From an uncultured Blautia sp. (GTDB lineage Bacteria; Bacillota; Clostridia; Lachnospirales; Lachnospiraceae): a stretch of 64,000 bases of DNA. The DNA lies in assembly GCA_900547685.1 (NCBI GenBank), contig URHS01000003.1, positions 1 through 64,000 on the forward strand, written 5' to 3'. Positions 28,266-38,039 of the stretch are shown here, piece by piece. How positions within the stretch are numbered: the stretch's first letter is position 1; each line of letters starts with the position of its first letter. A program made the position numbers and the translations under genes. The notes below the pieces were generated by a model. It ran no database searches. It saw nothing but the letters and a program-made list of their open reading frames with translations, and had not been told where the DNA came from.

Positions 28266-31200
28266 ATGAAAGAAAATTTTGATTTACAGTTTTTTTCTAA
28301 AATTTTAAATAAAATCACTTCTAATATTCGTGTTATGAGTGCGGAAACCAATGAAATTCTATATATGAATGATTGCTGTAAACAAACATTTCATGAGGAA
28401 AATCCGGAAGGGAAAAAATGTTGGGAAGTATTTCAAAAAGATAAAAAACAAAGATGTGAATTTTGTAAAATAGAGCAGTTGAAAAAACAGGGAGAAGGAA
28501 AACCTTATTTCTGGAAAGAGTGTAATGCAATAACCGGTAAGATATACTTAATAGAAGGTGTCCTGGAAAAAGTAGGGGGAAATCTGTATCATATACAGAA
28601 TGCTATGGACATTACAGATTATATTAAGCTTTGTGAAGTGGCTGCAACAGATGAGCTGACAGGAATTTTAAATCGAAAGGCAGGAAAAGAAAAGCTTGCA
28701 CAAACTTTAAAAAATTTAAAAAAGGACGAAAAATTTACGGCAGTTCTTTATGATATTGATGGTTTAAAGTGGGTAAATGATACTTATGGACATTTGGAAG
28801 GGGATAGACTTCTCACATACGTAGCTAAAAACATTGAACAAGAATTATCAGAATCGGATTTTGTGTTCCGATTAAGTGGCGATGAATTTATTATTATCTT
28901 TATGAATCAAGATACAGATAAAGCAGACAGCTGGATGAAAAAGATGTTAAAGATACTGAAAAAGGGACGGAAAGCAGTAGGTATTGATTATGACGTTACA
29001 TTCAGTTACGGTTTGGCAACTATTGAAGAGAGAGAAAGACTGACAGTTTCAGATGTTCTCTCTCTTGTAGATGTACAAATGTATATTCAGAAAAGAGATT
29101 ATCATATTTTCAAAGCACAAAGGCAGTTAGAGGAAAGACATCGAAACGTAAGTGAAGTAACACCATTTCAATATAACAAAGAATATCTTTTTGATGCATT
29201 AGATGAAAGTATTGATGATTATGTTTTTGTAGGAAATCTAAAAACAGGAAAGTTTAAATATTCTTACAAAATGATGTTGGATTTTGGATTGCCGTCTCAG
29301 GTTTTAGATAATGCAGCGGCATTTTGGAGTAAGAAAATACATCCGGACGATGTGGAATTATTTTTACGCAGTAATCAGGAAATTACAGATGGAAGAATTG
29401 ACAGGCATACCATTGTATATCGAACTAAAAATGTCAAAGGCGAATGGATTCACCTTATGTGCCGGGGACGTATGGTAAGAGATGCAGAAGGAAAGCCCGA
29501 TTTATTCAGCGGAATTATCAGAAATCTTGATAAAAAAGAGATGGACATTAATGAAGAGATACGTGTAATCAGTGACAGCAGCGGTGATGGGATTTTTAAA
29601 GCAGTCCTGACAGATGGATTTCCTGTATTATATGCCAATGATGGTTATTATGAACTTCATGGATATACGAAGAAACAGATGGCAGAAGAACTCAATAACT
29701 GTGCAGATGATCTTCTTTATGAAGAAGATAAGGAAAGAATTATCCGTGAAATCGAAGAGAAAATTGCTGATAATAAAAGACGGGTGGTCTTGGAATATAG
29801 AATTCGCAGACGTGATGGAATTATTAGATGGGTATATATGAATGCCGGTATTCTTATGGATGCAGACGGAATCCCTATATTGTTGGGAATGGTTGTGGAT
29901 ATTACAGAGCGCCGGGAACTGGAAGAAAGGTTGATACGTACAGAGCAGCTCTTTAAAGTTGCCAGAAAAAATACACGTTTAAATATGTGGGAGCTGGATG
30001 TTCGTAAAAAACAAATCATTCATACAGATGAAGCTCAGAAATTACATGGATATGACATGAAAATAGAAAATATTCCGGAGACAATTATTACAAATGGTCG
30101 CATTCATCCTGAAGATATAGATATAACAAAAGAATTTTACAAAAAAATTGAAGACAGTGATAAAGCAATCAGTATTGAAGTACGAGTAAAAACAGGAGAT
30201 GAAGAAAATACATATCGTTGGGAAAAGGTAACTTATACGCCGATACAGCGTGAGAAAGGAAAAACAATCTGGGCAATTGGAATATCGGAAGATATTACAG
30301 TACAGAAAGAGGCAGAAATCCGTGTTTTTGAGGCAGAAAGACTGGGAGAATTGCTGTCGGAGGACATGATTTGCAGTTTCCAGATTAATCTAAGTCAAAA
30401 TCGTTTGGAAAATTTTTGGGACTGTTTAAACGGCAAAGGAGAAGTAAAAAATCCGGAACAGGGATATGAAGGTGTTTATCGTAGAATTTTTGAGACGATT
30501 GCAATAGAAGACGACAGAAAACGTTTTGAACAGTTATGTGCACCTGAAAAGATGAAACCGGAAGTGTTAAAGGAACAGCAAAGCTTTAATTTGGAGCTTC
30601 GCCAAAAACAAAAGAGTGGGCTGATTTTATGGGTGGCATTAAATCTTCGTGTTATGCGTTCGCCGGAATCCGGAGAGATGTTTTTATTTGGATATTTGAA
30701 AGATGTCGATTTATTAAAACAAAGAGAACTGTCCTTAAAACAAAAAGCAGAGATTGATGATTTAAGTGGTTTTTATAATTTTAAAACAGCAAAGCTTTTA
30801 ATTGATGAAAGTCTTAAAAAGGCAAAAAAAGATAGCTGTGCATTAGTGCTTTTAGATGTGGATAACTTCAAAAAAATTAATGAGGATGGTGGATTTTTCA
30901 CAGGAGATGAAATTTTAAAGGCAGTCAGCAGTCAACTTACGAAGATTACACTAACATCTTGTATTAAAGCACGAGTCAGCGGAGATACCTTTTTGCTGTT
31001 CTTCTATAATCTTAATGGACCGGGTGGTATACGTGAAAATATAGAAAAAATCAGAGAAGATGTCAGTCGGATATATAACATAGATGGGAAGGAGTTTGAT
31101 GTTACGGCTTCTGTCGGTCTGGCACTGAACTTTGCTACAGATATGTCTTATGAGCAAATGTATCAATATTCCAGTTATGCGTTGCAGGCAGCTAAAAGGG

Positions 31201-33308
31201 AAGGCAAAGATAGCCTGCGGATGTTCCGGGATATTGAAAAGATAGAAGAAGGAAAAGACATTCATATTACAGTAAATCCTGATACTTATGAAATTATAAG
31301 TATGAATGCTACAGGAAGAGTTGCCTTTGATATGGCAGGACTTTCCGATACAAGTGTAAAATGTCATGAGTTATTATATAACAATCCGGAAGCATGTTCT
31401 TTCTGCTACAAAAATATGAAGTTAGATGAAGAACAAGTGTGGAAATGTTTTCTGCCACAGTTAAATAAACCTATGCAGGTGCAGATTCGGGATATGATAA
31501 AAGATGGGAAAAGAGTCAGAAAAATTCATCTGCGGGAACATGACGTAGAAAGTCAGAAAACAGAGAGTATGTTTGTTCTGAATTTATTAAAGGAAAGCTA
31601 TAAGCAGCTTGAGCGAGGTGAAAGCCATGCTTCTGTGGTCTTTACGTTCATGAAGTATCTTACAGATGCTTTTCAGGCAAGCTATGTGGCATTGTATGAA
31701 CGGGAAAAAACAGGAAAAAAACTGAAAGTCGAACAGAGCTGGAAAGCAGAAGATTTTTCAGAATGGGAATATTTTAATCTGGAAGTTGACAAGGCAGAAA
31801 AGCTTTTTCAGACAATTTTTCCTAAAGATACGATTTTTATTCGTGATAAAAACAGCGTGGGATATGCAGAAGCGCAAGAACTTTATGGAAAAGACATTGT
31901 ACCGTTGCCACTGATTTTAACTGGAAACTTTAAAAATGGCAGATTGATTTCTATGGTTGCTCTGGAGTATGTAAAAGAAGATAAAATATCTTTTAAAGTA
32001 CTGGAGACAATCGCAGAATTTATGCATCAGATAAGCAGTGTTTTTGAACTTCGTAAAAAATATGAAGATGCAATGCAGTATGACCAAAAAACCGGAATTT
32101 TAAATTACCAAAGCTATATGGAATATTTAGAAAGAATAAATGAAGATATCCATTCTACTTTTGGTATTTTCGGAATTCACATAGCTTCTTTAAAAGACTA
32201 TAACAGACATTATGGGACAGTTGCAGGAGATCATTTGTTAAAAACTGCTGCGGATGTCCTGGCAGAGTTTTTTGGAAGAGATAATTGTTTCCGTGTAAGC
32301 AGTGCACGTTTCTTTGCAGTTTATCCTAACATTACTTATGAGAATTTTCAGCAGAGATGTGAAAAGGTAAGGGAATGTCTGGAAAAACGGTACAAGGGAA
32401 TGTTTGCAGCTGCAAGGGTATGGGGCGAACAAGTGATTTCTGTGGAAAAATTGCAGCAGCAGGTAGAAGAAAAGCTGCAGATAGCACTTGCAAAGCTGCG
32501 TATGACCAAGATGGAAAGCAGCCAAAATACAGTTGTAGCTAATATGAATAAATTAAAAGAAGTAATAGAAAGTGGAAAATTCCGTACGTTTTTTCAACCT
32601 AAGGCAAATGTTCGGACAGGAGAAATATGTGGCGCAGAAGCTTTAATCCGTTATTATGATGAGAAAAGCGGAATTATACCGCCGGGACGTTTTCTCCCCC
32701 AGATTGAAAAAGCAGGATTTATTCGTCTGATTGATTTGTTTATATTAAAGGATTCCTGCCGGATTTTGAAAAAATGGATAGAGTGCGGATGGAAACCATT
32801 TCCGATTTCTTTGAATTTTTCAAGAACAACTATTTTAGAGCCGGGAATTTTAGAGGAAACCAACGAGATTGTAGAAGGTATTGGAGTGCCAAAAGAGCTT
32901 ATTCAGATTGAAGTGACAGAGACTATTGGAAGTATTGATGCCAGCAGCTTGAAAGAAATTGTAGAGCAGTTTACAGAGGCGGGATATAAAATAGCCTTGG
33001 ATGATTTTGGAGCAGAATACAGTAATATCTATGTTTTGTATTCTTTAAAAATCAATGCTTTAAAATTAGACAGACGTATTGTCAACGATATTTATCATGA
33101 TAAGCGGGCACGATTTGTAGTGGAAAACGTAATTCATATCTGTAAAAAACTTCAAATTGAATGTGTGGCAGAAGGTGTAGAAACAGAAGAACAACTTGGT
33201 GTTTTAAAGGAAATGGATTGCGATGTAATGCAGGGATACTTTTTAAACAAACCGTTGCCGGAAACAGAATTTGAAAAATTGTATATAAGAAAAAAAGATA
33301 TTGTTTAA
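28266..33308 (+). CDS. 1680-residue PAS/GGDEF/EAL cyclic di-GMP protein
   Basis: Soluble; no membrane segment seen. Approximate order: Cys-containing PAS (1-125), GGDEF (130-285, loop SGDEF at 204-208), several PAS units (310-830), GGDEF (835-985, degenerate loop SGDTF at 905-909), second Cys-containing PAS (990-1085), GAF-like (1090-1270), GGDEF remnant (1275-1420, SSARF at 1345-1349), EAL (1430-1675). The EAL domain keeps EALIR (1458-1462), SLNFSR, EVTET, DDFGAEYSN, LKLDR, EGVET and QGY, so an active cyclic di-GMP phosphodiesterase is expected. The first GGDEF may still cyclise; the other two look regulatory. The PAS pair each carries C-x(10-13)-CxxC (KCWEVF...CEFC, KCHELL...CSFC), which could bind a metal or sense redox. 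Confidence 0.88.
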   Translation: MKENFDLQFFSKILNKITSNIRVMSAETNEILYMNDCCKQTFHEENPEGKKCWEVFQKDKKQRCEFCKIEQLKKQGEGKPYFWKECNAITGKIYLIEGVLEKVGGNLYHIQNAMDITDYIKLCEVAATDELTGILNRKAGKEKLAQTLKNLKKDEKFTAVLYDIDGLKWVNDTYGHLEGDRLLTYVAKNIEQELSESDFVFRLSGDEFIIIFMNQDTDKADSWMKKMLKILKKGRKAVGIDYDVTFSYGLATIEERERLTVSDVLSLVDVQMYIQKRDYHIFKAQRQLEERHRNVSEVTPFQYNKEYLFDALDESIDDYVFVGNLKTGKFKYSYKMMLDFGLPSQVLDNAAAFWSKKIHPDDVELFLRSNQEITDGRIDRHTIVYRTKNVKGEWIHLMCRGRMVRDAEGKPDLFSGIIRNLDKKEMDINEEIRVISDSSGDGIFKAVLTDGFPVLYANDGYYELHGYTKKQMAEELNNCADDLLYEEDKERIIREIEEKIADNKRRVVLEYRIRRRDGIIRWVYMNAGILMDADGIPILLGMVVDITERRELEERLIRTEQLFKVARKNTRLNMWELDVRKKQIIHTDEAQKLHGYDMKIENIPETIITNGRIHPEDIDITKEFYKKIEDSDKAISIEVRVKTGDEENTYRWEKVTYTPIQREKGKTIWAIGISEDITVQKEAEIRVFEAERLGELLSEDMICSFQINLSQNRLENFWDCLNGKGEVKNPEQGYEGVYRRIFETIAIEDDRKRFEQLCAPEKMKPEVLKEQQSFNLELRQKQKSGLILWVALNLRVMRSPESGEMFLFGYLKDVDLLKQRELSLKQKAEIDDLSGFYNFKTAKLLIDESLKKAKKDSCALVLLDVDNFKKINEDGGFFTGDEILKAVSSQLTKITLTSCIKARVSGDTFLLFFYNLNGPGGIRENIEKIREDVSRIYNIDGKEFDVTASVGLALNFATDMSYEQMYQYSSYALQAAKREGKDSLRMFRDIEKIEEGKDIHITVNPDTYEIISMNATGRVAFDMAGLSDTSVKCHELLYNNPEACSFCYKNMKLDEEQVWKCFLPQLNKPMQVQIRDMIKDGKRVRKIHLREHDVESQKTESMFVLNLLKESYKQLERGESHASVVFTFMKYLTDAFQASYVALYEREKTGKKLKVEQSWKAEDFSEWEYFNLEVDKAEKLFQTIFPKDTIFIRDKNSVGYAEAQELYGKDIVPLPLILTGNFKNGRLISMVALEYVKEDKISFKVLETIAEFMHQISSVFELRKKYEDAMQYDQKTGILNYQSYMEYLERINEDIHSTFGIFGIHIASLKDYNRHYGTVAGDHLLKTAADVLAEFFGRDNCFRVSSARFFAVYPNITYENFQQRCEKVRECLEKRYKGMFAAARVWGEQVISVEKLQQQVEEKLQIALAKLRMTKMESSQNTVVANMNKLKEVIESGKFRTFFQPKANVRTGEICGAEALIRYYDEKSGIIPPGRFLPQIEKAGFIRLIDLFILKDSCRILKKWIECGWKPFPISLNFSRTTILEPGILEETNEIVEGIGVPKELIQIEVTETIGSIDASSLKEIVEQFTEAGYKIALDDFGAEYSNIYVLYSLKINALKLDRRIVNDIYHDKRARFVVENVIHICKKLQIECVAEGVETEEQLGVLKEMDCDVMQGYFLNKPLPETEFEKLYIRKKDIV

Positions 33309-33316
33309 AAACAGGG

Positions 33317-33350
33317 GAGCTGTTGCGTTAAGTACTTAATGTAACAGCTC
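33317..33350. terminator. Hairpin between convergent transcripts
   Basis: gagctgttgcgttaag and cttaatgtaacagctc form a 16-bp stem with a two-base loop between convergent genes. T-rich sequence is not immediately adjacent on either side, so termination, if any, would be bidirectional and imperfect. Confidence 0.55.
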
Positions 33351-33403
33351 TCTAAAGTATGTAAAACTGCCTATCATGTTGCAATATAGGTGTATATGTA
33401 ATT

Positions 33404-33931
33404 TCATCGGAATTTGCGATTTAAGTATTTATCAAGAATATTCATAATATTACTGGTATTGTTTTTGTAGCTTTTTCCCGATAATTTATCTGTTTTAACG
33501 TTAGTAATTAGCTGTTTCACTTTAAACATTGCCGACTCATTTTTCTTTTGACGGTCATCAACCTTTTTTCCTAAATAGACACGCTCTACGTCTTTGCAAA
33601 ACCATGCAAATTCATATCCCTTTTTATTGCAATAGGATTCTGCATCTTTTAGAAAATTAGAGTCTTCTTGTTTTGTATCATAATCATCACAATCGAAACA
33701 GTATATAACTATAGAGCAATTTGTTTTGGATACGGAAGCATATTGAGAAATTAAACTTGAAATTTCTTTTTCCTTTTTCTGATATTTACCTTTTCCGTCC
33801 ATATATACAGGAGTGAATTTTATTTGTGTCTGATTATATTGATAAAAGTAATCAATCGTATCTTTAATATAAATCCAATCAGATTTACATTTTCTATTTG
33901 TTTCAACAACAAAAATTAATTGGGTTCCCAT
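33404..33931 (-). CDS. RloB/TOPRIM-like partner protein
   Basis: 175 residues. A hydrophobic strand ending in Glu10 (LIFVVE) and a second strand ending in the acidic cluster FDCDD (Asp80, Asp82, Asp83) match the Glu and DxD spacing of TOPRIM-like or RloB nucleases. No other domain is seen. Its start overlaps the ATPase stop by one base (TAATG), so the two are translated together. RloA/RloB, AbiL and PARIS pairs have this ATPase plus TOPRIM layout. Effector role is inferred; a search could place it in a specific family. The region looks more AT-rich than the neighbours. Confidence 0.6.
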   Translation of the reverse strand: MGTQLIFVVETNRKCKSDWIYIKDTIDYFYQYNQTQIKFTPVYMDGKGKYQKKEKEISSLISQYASVSKTNCSIVIYCFDCDDYDTKQEDSNFLKDAESYCNKKGYEFAWFCKDVERVYLGKKVDDRQKKNESAMFKVKQLITNVKTDKLSGKSYKNNTSNIMNILDKYLNRKFR

Positions 33932-35298
33932 TATTCATCCCTCCAACCGAAAGCATTAATAAAGTCAAAGGAATCAATGTTAAATGGTGAACCTTCAATC
34001 ATTCCGCTTCTATAAAGTTTGGAAGGTGAATAATTTCCATTGGTTTTCCAAGGGTAAATTTTATGGTCTTCTGATAAGAAGTCAATAGATTTTTTATGCT
34101 GTTTTAAAATATCCATAGGTCCAACATTATGTGTAGTGAAACAAAGCTGTCCCTTACCATATTCCATTAAAAATTCTAATAATGCGCATAAATAAACATC
34201 GTGGAGATTAGAGTCAAACTCATCAATAAAAACGATTCCTCCTTGAACCATTTCATTTAAATAGGCAAACAATTTGATAAGCTTTTTAATACCAGTACTT
34301 TCAAACTCTGCATGAATTTTATATGAGTCGTATACCATTATAAGGCTACAAATAAAAGAATCATGGTCTTCTTTTTTATCAATTTCTATAGCTTGTAAGT
34401 TTGATTTAAAAATATGAAGAAATTTATATAAATTAGTAACATCTGTTTCGAATTGCTGATATATACTTTTGGGTACAATATTTCCTGCACTGGATATGAC
34501 GTTAAGACTTTCACTTTCCATCGTAAAAAAATAGTTCATGAAAGAATCAATGTCGGAGTTTTCATTTTCTAAATCATTTAGATATCTAAGTGAATTTTGA
34601 ATAAAATAATCTCTGTGGTCATCAGATTGATCCAAATAGACATATAATTTTTTTCCGAAAAACAAAAGTATCATCAAACTAGTAAAAAGAGTATTGCTAT
34701 ATGTTGTATTATCCTTTAATTTAAGAGAAAGAATTTTTTCATAAAATAAAGCACACATAGATGCATTTCCCAATAAATTTGTTGTCTTTTTTAATACTGT
34801 ACCAGAAAAGTCGTCATTTCCATCTCCTAAAATAAAGATTAATTCTCCATTAGTTACTGAGAAAATAGTTGCCATAGAATTACTTTTAGAAGTTGCGTTT
34901 TTGGTAGATAGTTGTTCAAAAGTTATAACGTATTTCCCAGTTTTGTCTTTTGAAAGTTTTATGGTATATCTAAAAAGTATTAATGCATTTTTAAATTCTT
35001 CAATATAGTCAGCTTCTATGAATAATTCTCCTATGTTTTTATTGATAATCGCATCTAAATTTCTTTGAACAATAGGATTATTTAAATATTCTGAATTAAC
35101 AAGAAGGTTTTTTAAAATATCGACAGAAGTTATGATGCCTGATTTTCCAGAACCGTTCATGCCATAAATTCCTTTTATGTTATAGTCCTGTGTGTTTAGG
35201 TTTTTTGAAATAGTTTTTTTATAAAAGGATAAAGAAATCAGCTGATCTAATGTTTTTATTCCTTTCACAGAATAATTAACCAAATATATATTTTTCAT
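33931..35298 (-). CDS. AAA/ABC-type ATPase of defence-like pair
   Basis: 455 residues. Walker A is GMNGSGKS (46-53); Walker B is GIVFIDEFDSNLHD near residue 365, followed by FTTHN, the switch-like His of SMC/OLD-type ATPases. The long middle is helical and low in recognised motifs. The protein belongs to the AAA_15/21-like (RloA, AbiLi) group by pattern. I start it at the ATG at 35298, six bases after GGAGGAG; a frame extends five codons further but begins within that site. It is coupled with the TOPRIM-like gene. In known pairs the ATPase senses infection and controls the nuclease; that is inference here. Confidence 0.72.
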   Translation of the reverse strand: MKNIYLVNYSVKGIKTLDQLISLSFYKKTISKNLNTQDYNIKGIYGMNGSGKSGIITSVDILKNLLVNSEYLNNPIVQRNLDAIINKNIGELFIEADYIEEFKNALILFRYTIKLSKDKTGKYVITFEQLSTKNATSKSNSMATIFSVTNGELIFILGDGNDDFSGTVLKKTTNLLGNASMCALFYEKILSLKLKDNTTYSNTLFTSLMILLFFGKKLYVYLDQSDDHRDYFIQNSLRYLNDLENENSDIDSFMNYFFTMESESLNVISSAGNIVPKSIYQQFETDVTNLYKFLHIFKSNLQAIEIDKKEDHDSFICSLIMVYDSYKIHAEFESTGIKKLIKLFAYLNEMVQGGIVFIDEFDSNLHDVYLCALLEFLMEYGKGQLCFTTHNVGPMDILKQHKKSIDFLSEDHKIYPWKTNGNYSPSKLYRSGMIEGSPFNIDSFDFINAFGWRDE

Positions 35299-35510
35299 TT
35301 TGAACTCCTCCATAAGGATAATATATCATAGTTAAAAAATAAAATAAATACATTTTGTATATTTTTTCCCGTATTATTTTAGTATAGTTCTTATGGATAT
35401 TGTGATGCTATTTATTTTAAGTGATATGTTAATTATAGTATTCCATGATTGTAAATAAATTAATCATAAATCTGTCAAAACAGATGTTCCTAGGAGGTTG
35501 TTTTTTAATA

Positions 35511-36566
35511 TTATAATTTTTTACTCAACATATCCACATTAGATGCATAAGTCAGCGCTGTTTCCTTTGTAATCTGTCCTGCCCGATAGAGATTTAACAG
35601 ACTGGAATCCATGGAAATCATGGTAGGGCTGTTTGATGCATAGAGAATACCGTCAATCTGCGGCGTTTTATTATCACGAATCATATTACGGATTGCCGGT
35701 GTCATAGTCATGATTTCAAAAGCAGCTACCATTTTGCCGTCTGTAGAAGGAACAAGCTGTTGGGAAACAACTGCTTGCAGTACCATAGAAAGCTGAATAG
35801 CAATCTGCTTTTGCTGATTTGGCGGAAATACATCAATAATTCTGTCAATAGTATTTGCTGCACCCACAGTATGAAGTGTGGAAAAAATCAGATGACCTGT
35901 TTCAGCGGCGGTCATTGCCACATTTGTTGTTTCATAATCACGCATTTCTCCAAGAAGTATAACATCAGGGCTCTGACGCAGCGCAGCTCTCAGGGCAACG
36001 ACATAACTTTCTGTATCAAGATTTACTTCACGCTGGCTTACGATACTTTTTTTGTGGGGATGAAGGAATTCCAGAGGATCTTCCAGTGTAATAATATGTT
36101 TTTCCTGATTTGAGTTAATCTGATCCACAATACATGCCAGTGTTGTGGATTTTCCATTTCCTGCAGGACCGGTGACAAGAACAAGTCCTTTATTTAAATT
36201 ACCAAAACGAATAATGGAGTCGGGAATTCCTAAATCTTGCGGATGAGGCAAAGTAAAGGTAATGACGCGGATAACTGCAGCAATGGAGCCTCTTTGTTTA
36301 AAGGCATTTACACGAAAACGAGAAACGCCTCTTAAAGCAAATGAAAAGTCATCATCTCCGGTGTTAAGTAAACGGTCTGTGCTTCTATTATTTGCCAGCT
36401 CATAAATCTGATTGACCAAGTCCAGAGTATCATTTGGAAGAAGCTTTTCTTCGCTGACACGTTTGATACTGCCATGGAGGCGGTAGGAAAGAGGAAGTCC
36501 TGCTACCAAAAAAATATCAGAAGCGCCGGCAAGTGACGCAGATTCAAGTAATTCTTTTACATTCAT
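35511..36566 (-). CDS. pilT: PilT-like type IV pilus ATPase
   Basis: 351 residues. Walker A is GPAGNGKS (133-140; the usual form is GPTGSGKS). The Asp box IITLEDPLEF, Walker B DVILLGEMRD (201-210) and His box STLHT are present, all of the PilT/GspE secretion ATPase family; length and the absence of a long N-terminal domain fit PilT. PilT normally retracts type IV pili. It is the last gene of a minus-strand operon with gspF and prepilin-like genes, and no PilB-type extension ATPase is present here. It might therefore power assembly, or a separate ATPase is encoded elsewhere. Confidence 0.9.
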   Translation of the reverse strand: MNVKELLESASLAGASDIFLVAGLPLSYRLHGSIKRVSEEKLLPNDTLDLVNQIYELANNRSTDRLLNTGDDDFSFALRGVSRFRVNAFKQRGSIAAVIRVITFTLPHPQDLGIPDSIIRFGNLNKGLVLVTGPAGNGKSTTLACIVDQINSNQEKHIITLEDPLEFLHPHKKSIVSQREVNLDTESYVVALRAALRQSPDVILLGEMRDYETTNVAMTAAETGHLIFSTLHTVGAANTIDRIIDVFPPNQQKQIAIQLSMVLQAVVSQQLVPSTDGKMVAAFEIMTMTPAIRNMIRDNKTPQIDGILYASNSPTMISMDSSLLNLYRAGQITKETALTYASNVDMLSKKL

Positions 36567-36596
36567 AATAAATATCTCCTTTGCAAAATATAGATA

Positions 36597-37082
36597 TTAC
36601 ATAAGATTTAGGGGTTCATCATTGTCCCAACTATCAATAGAAATTTCCTTCCAGAAAGTAATTTTATAAAGCATGTTTTCTTCGCTATCCGGTAACTGAA
36701 GCTGTAAAGAAACAGCCAGTGATTGTGTATCATTGATAGGAACGGTAAAGGATAAAAGTGGAAAGCGAGAAAGCTCTACAGAATAAGGAAGGTCTTTTAT
36801 CACTTCACTGTCGAAGAATGCTGTGCCCTGTTCTAAATAATCTTTTCCATATAATTCGTAAGCTTTTGCAAGTAAATTATCAATTTGTGCAAGCTGTGCC
36901 TCCGCTTCGTTAGAAGCAGCATAGTAATCAGATGTTCGTGCGGCAATATTGCGTGCGTAATTTCTGTCATTGTTGCTGCTTGCCACAGACAATACAGAAA
37001 AGGTCACAAGACATAAAATAATAAAAATTACAAGCATAGAAGCAGAGCCGATATTAACGGCAGGATATTTTTTCTTTTCCAT
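36597..37082 (-). CDS. Pilus-associated membrane protein
   Basis: 161 residues. One transmembrane segment (about 14-35, ASMLVIFIILCLVTFSVLSVA) is followed by an extracytoplasmic domain that starts with a helical part (YYAASNEAEAQLAQIDNLLAKAYELY). The layout resembles PilX-type minor pilins, but there is no prepilin peptidase motif. It lies between the prepilin-like gene and pilT in one operon. The function is not assigned. Confidence 0.65.
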   Translation of the reverse strand: MEKKKYPAVNIGSASMLVIFIILCLVTFSVLSVASSNNDRNYARNIAARTSDYYAASNEAEAQLAQIDNLLAKAYELYGKDYLEQGTAFFDSEVIKDLPYSVELSRFPLLSFTVPINDTQSLAVSLQLQLPDSEENMLYKITFWKEISIDSWDNDEPLNLM

Positions 37083-37097
37083 GGTTGTTCCCCTTTC

Positions 37098-37544
37098 TTA
37101 GTAAGTATGTGACACATGGATTTGTACCGGAAGTTCATAAATAGAATGATTGTCTTTTGCCAGCGAAATTTTAATAACTGCCAAAGCCATATCTTCTGTA
37201 TGATTCGGTGTCAGTGTCAAAATGTAGGCAGCATCTGCCTTTGTACAAGGCATACCGTCTTCATTGTAATATGCACTATAAAAATTCCCAGAGTTTTGTT
37301 GCTGAAGTTCCGGTATGAAATCAGTTACAGTATCCATATCTCCGTAACTTTGACGAAAGATTTCCGCAGTGGAGGTTACAAGATTTATACCGGTGTTTAG
37401 TTGGGCTGTTTCTTTGCTCAGCAGGTGAGATTTTATAAATAGCTGTAAACATACGGCACTTGCCAGAGAAAAGAAGGCAATAGCCAAAATCAGCTCAATC
37501 AAGAAAAGACTTGATTTATGTGTACGATAATTTTTCATAGTCAC
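37098..37544 (-). CDS. Prepilin-like protein
   Basis: 148 residues. After a short basic leader comes SSLFLIELILAIAFFSLASAV, a type IV pilin N-terminal helix with the Glu expected at mature position 5. The residue before the cleavage site aligns as Ser, not the usual Gly, so processing by a prepilin peptidase is uncertain. The start is GTG, five bases after AGGAGG; an ATG two codons later is an alternative. The C-terminal domain is small and extracytoplasmic. Confidence 0.75.
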   Translation of the reverse strand: MTMKNYRTHKSSLFLIELILAIAFFSLASAVCLQLFIKSHLLSKETAQLNTGINLVTSTAEIFRQSYGDMDTVTDFIPELQQQNSGNFYSAYYNEDGMPCTKADAAYILTLTPNHTEDMALAVIKISLAKDNHSIYELPVQIHVSHTY

Positions 37545-37556
37545 ATCTTCCTCCTG

Positions 37557-38033
37557 CTAATTACTTTTTGTCCCAACAACTACAGAATGGGTTTTATTTT
37601 GTTCAGTAGTAATGGCGAAACGGAATAGGCTGTCAGAAAGAGATTCTGCCTGAAAACTGTCTACTTCCAGAATTAGTTCTCCGGCTGTAGGAGAAGGCTT
37701 TGTTCCGTCCTTTACAGAAAGTTCTTTTAAAGCTCCATCATGTTCATAAATATAAGTTGTATAGTCAGAACCTTGAGATTTTAGTATGAGACAGTCTCCA
37801 TTATCCAATTTCCCTACGGAAACGGTGTCTGTTTCATCATTCTGCCGTATTTTTTCAGTGATATAAGAGAGGGCAGTACGGGAAGTATACTGTTCCTGTG
37901 ATTCCTCTGTGGTAGATTTGTAAATACGGGTTGCCAGAAGTACAACAATAAGTGAAGATACCGCAAATACAAAAAATAATGCCACAGGGAAAATAAAGTC
38001 AATCACATGACGTTTTTGCGTTTTTATTTTCAT
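37557..38033 (-). CDS. DUF4860-like pilus operon protein
   Basis: 158 residues. One N-terminal membrane anchor (about 12-33, FIFPVALFFVFAVSSLIVVLLA) precedes a beta-rich soluble domain (EQYTSRTALSYITEKIRQ then several short strands). It resembles DUF4860 proteins of Clostridia, which occur in such pilus loci. Probably a minor pseudopilin-like component; unproven. Confidence 0.65.
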   Translation of the reverse strand: MKIKTQKRHVIDFIFPVALFFVFAVSSLIVVLLATRIYKSTTEESQEQYTSRTALSYITEKIRQNDETDTVSVGKLDNGDCLILKSQGSDYTTYIYEHDGALKELSVKDGTKPSPTAGELILEVDSFQAESLSDSLFRFAITTEQNKTHSVVVGTKSN

Positions 38034-38039
38034 AAGAAA

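Noticed and set aside
35470..35485. Hairpin atctgt/acagat after pilT as a terminator
   Set aside because: Only 6 bp, and no T-run on the minus strand side.
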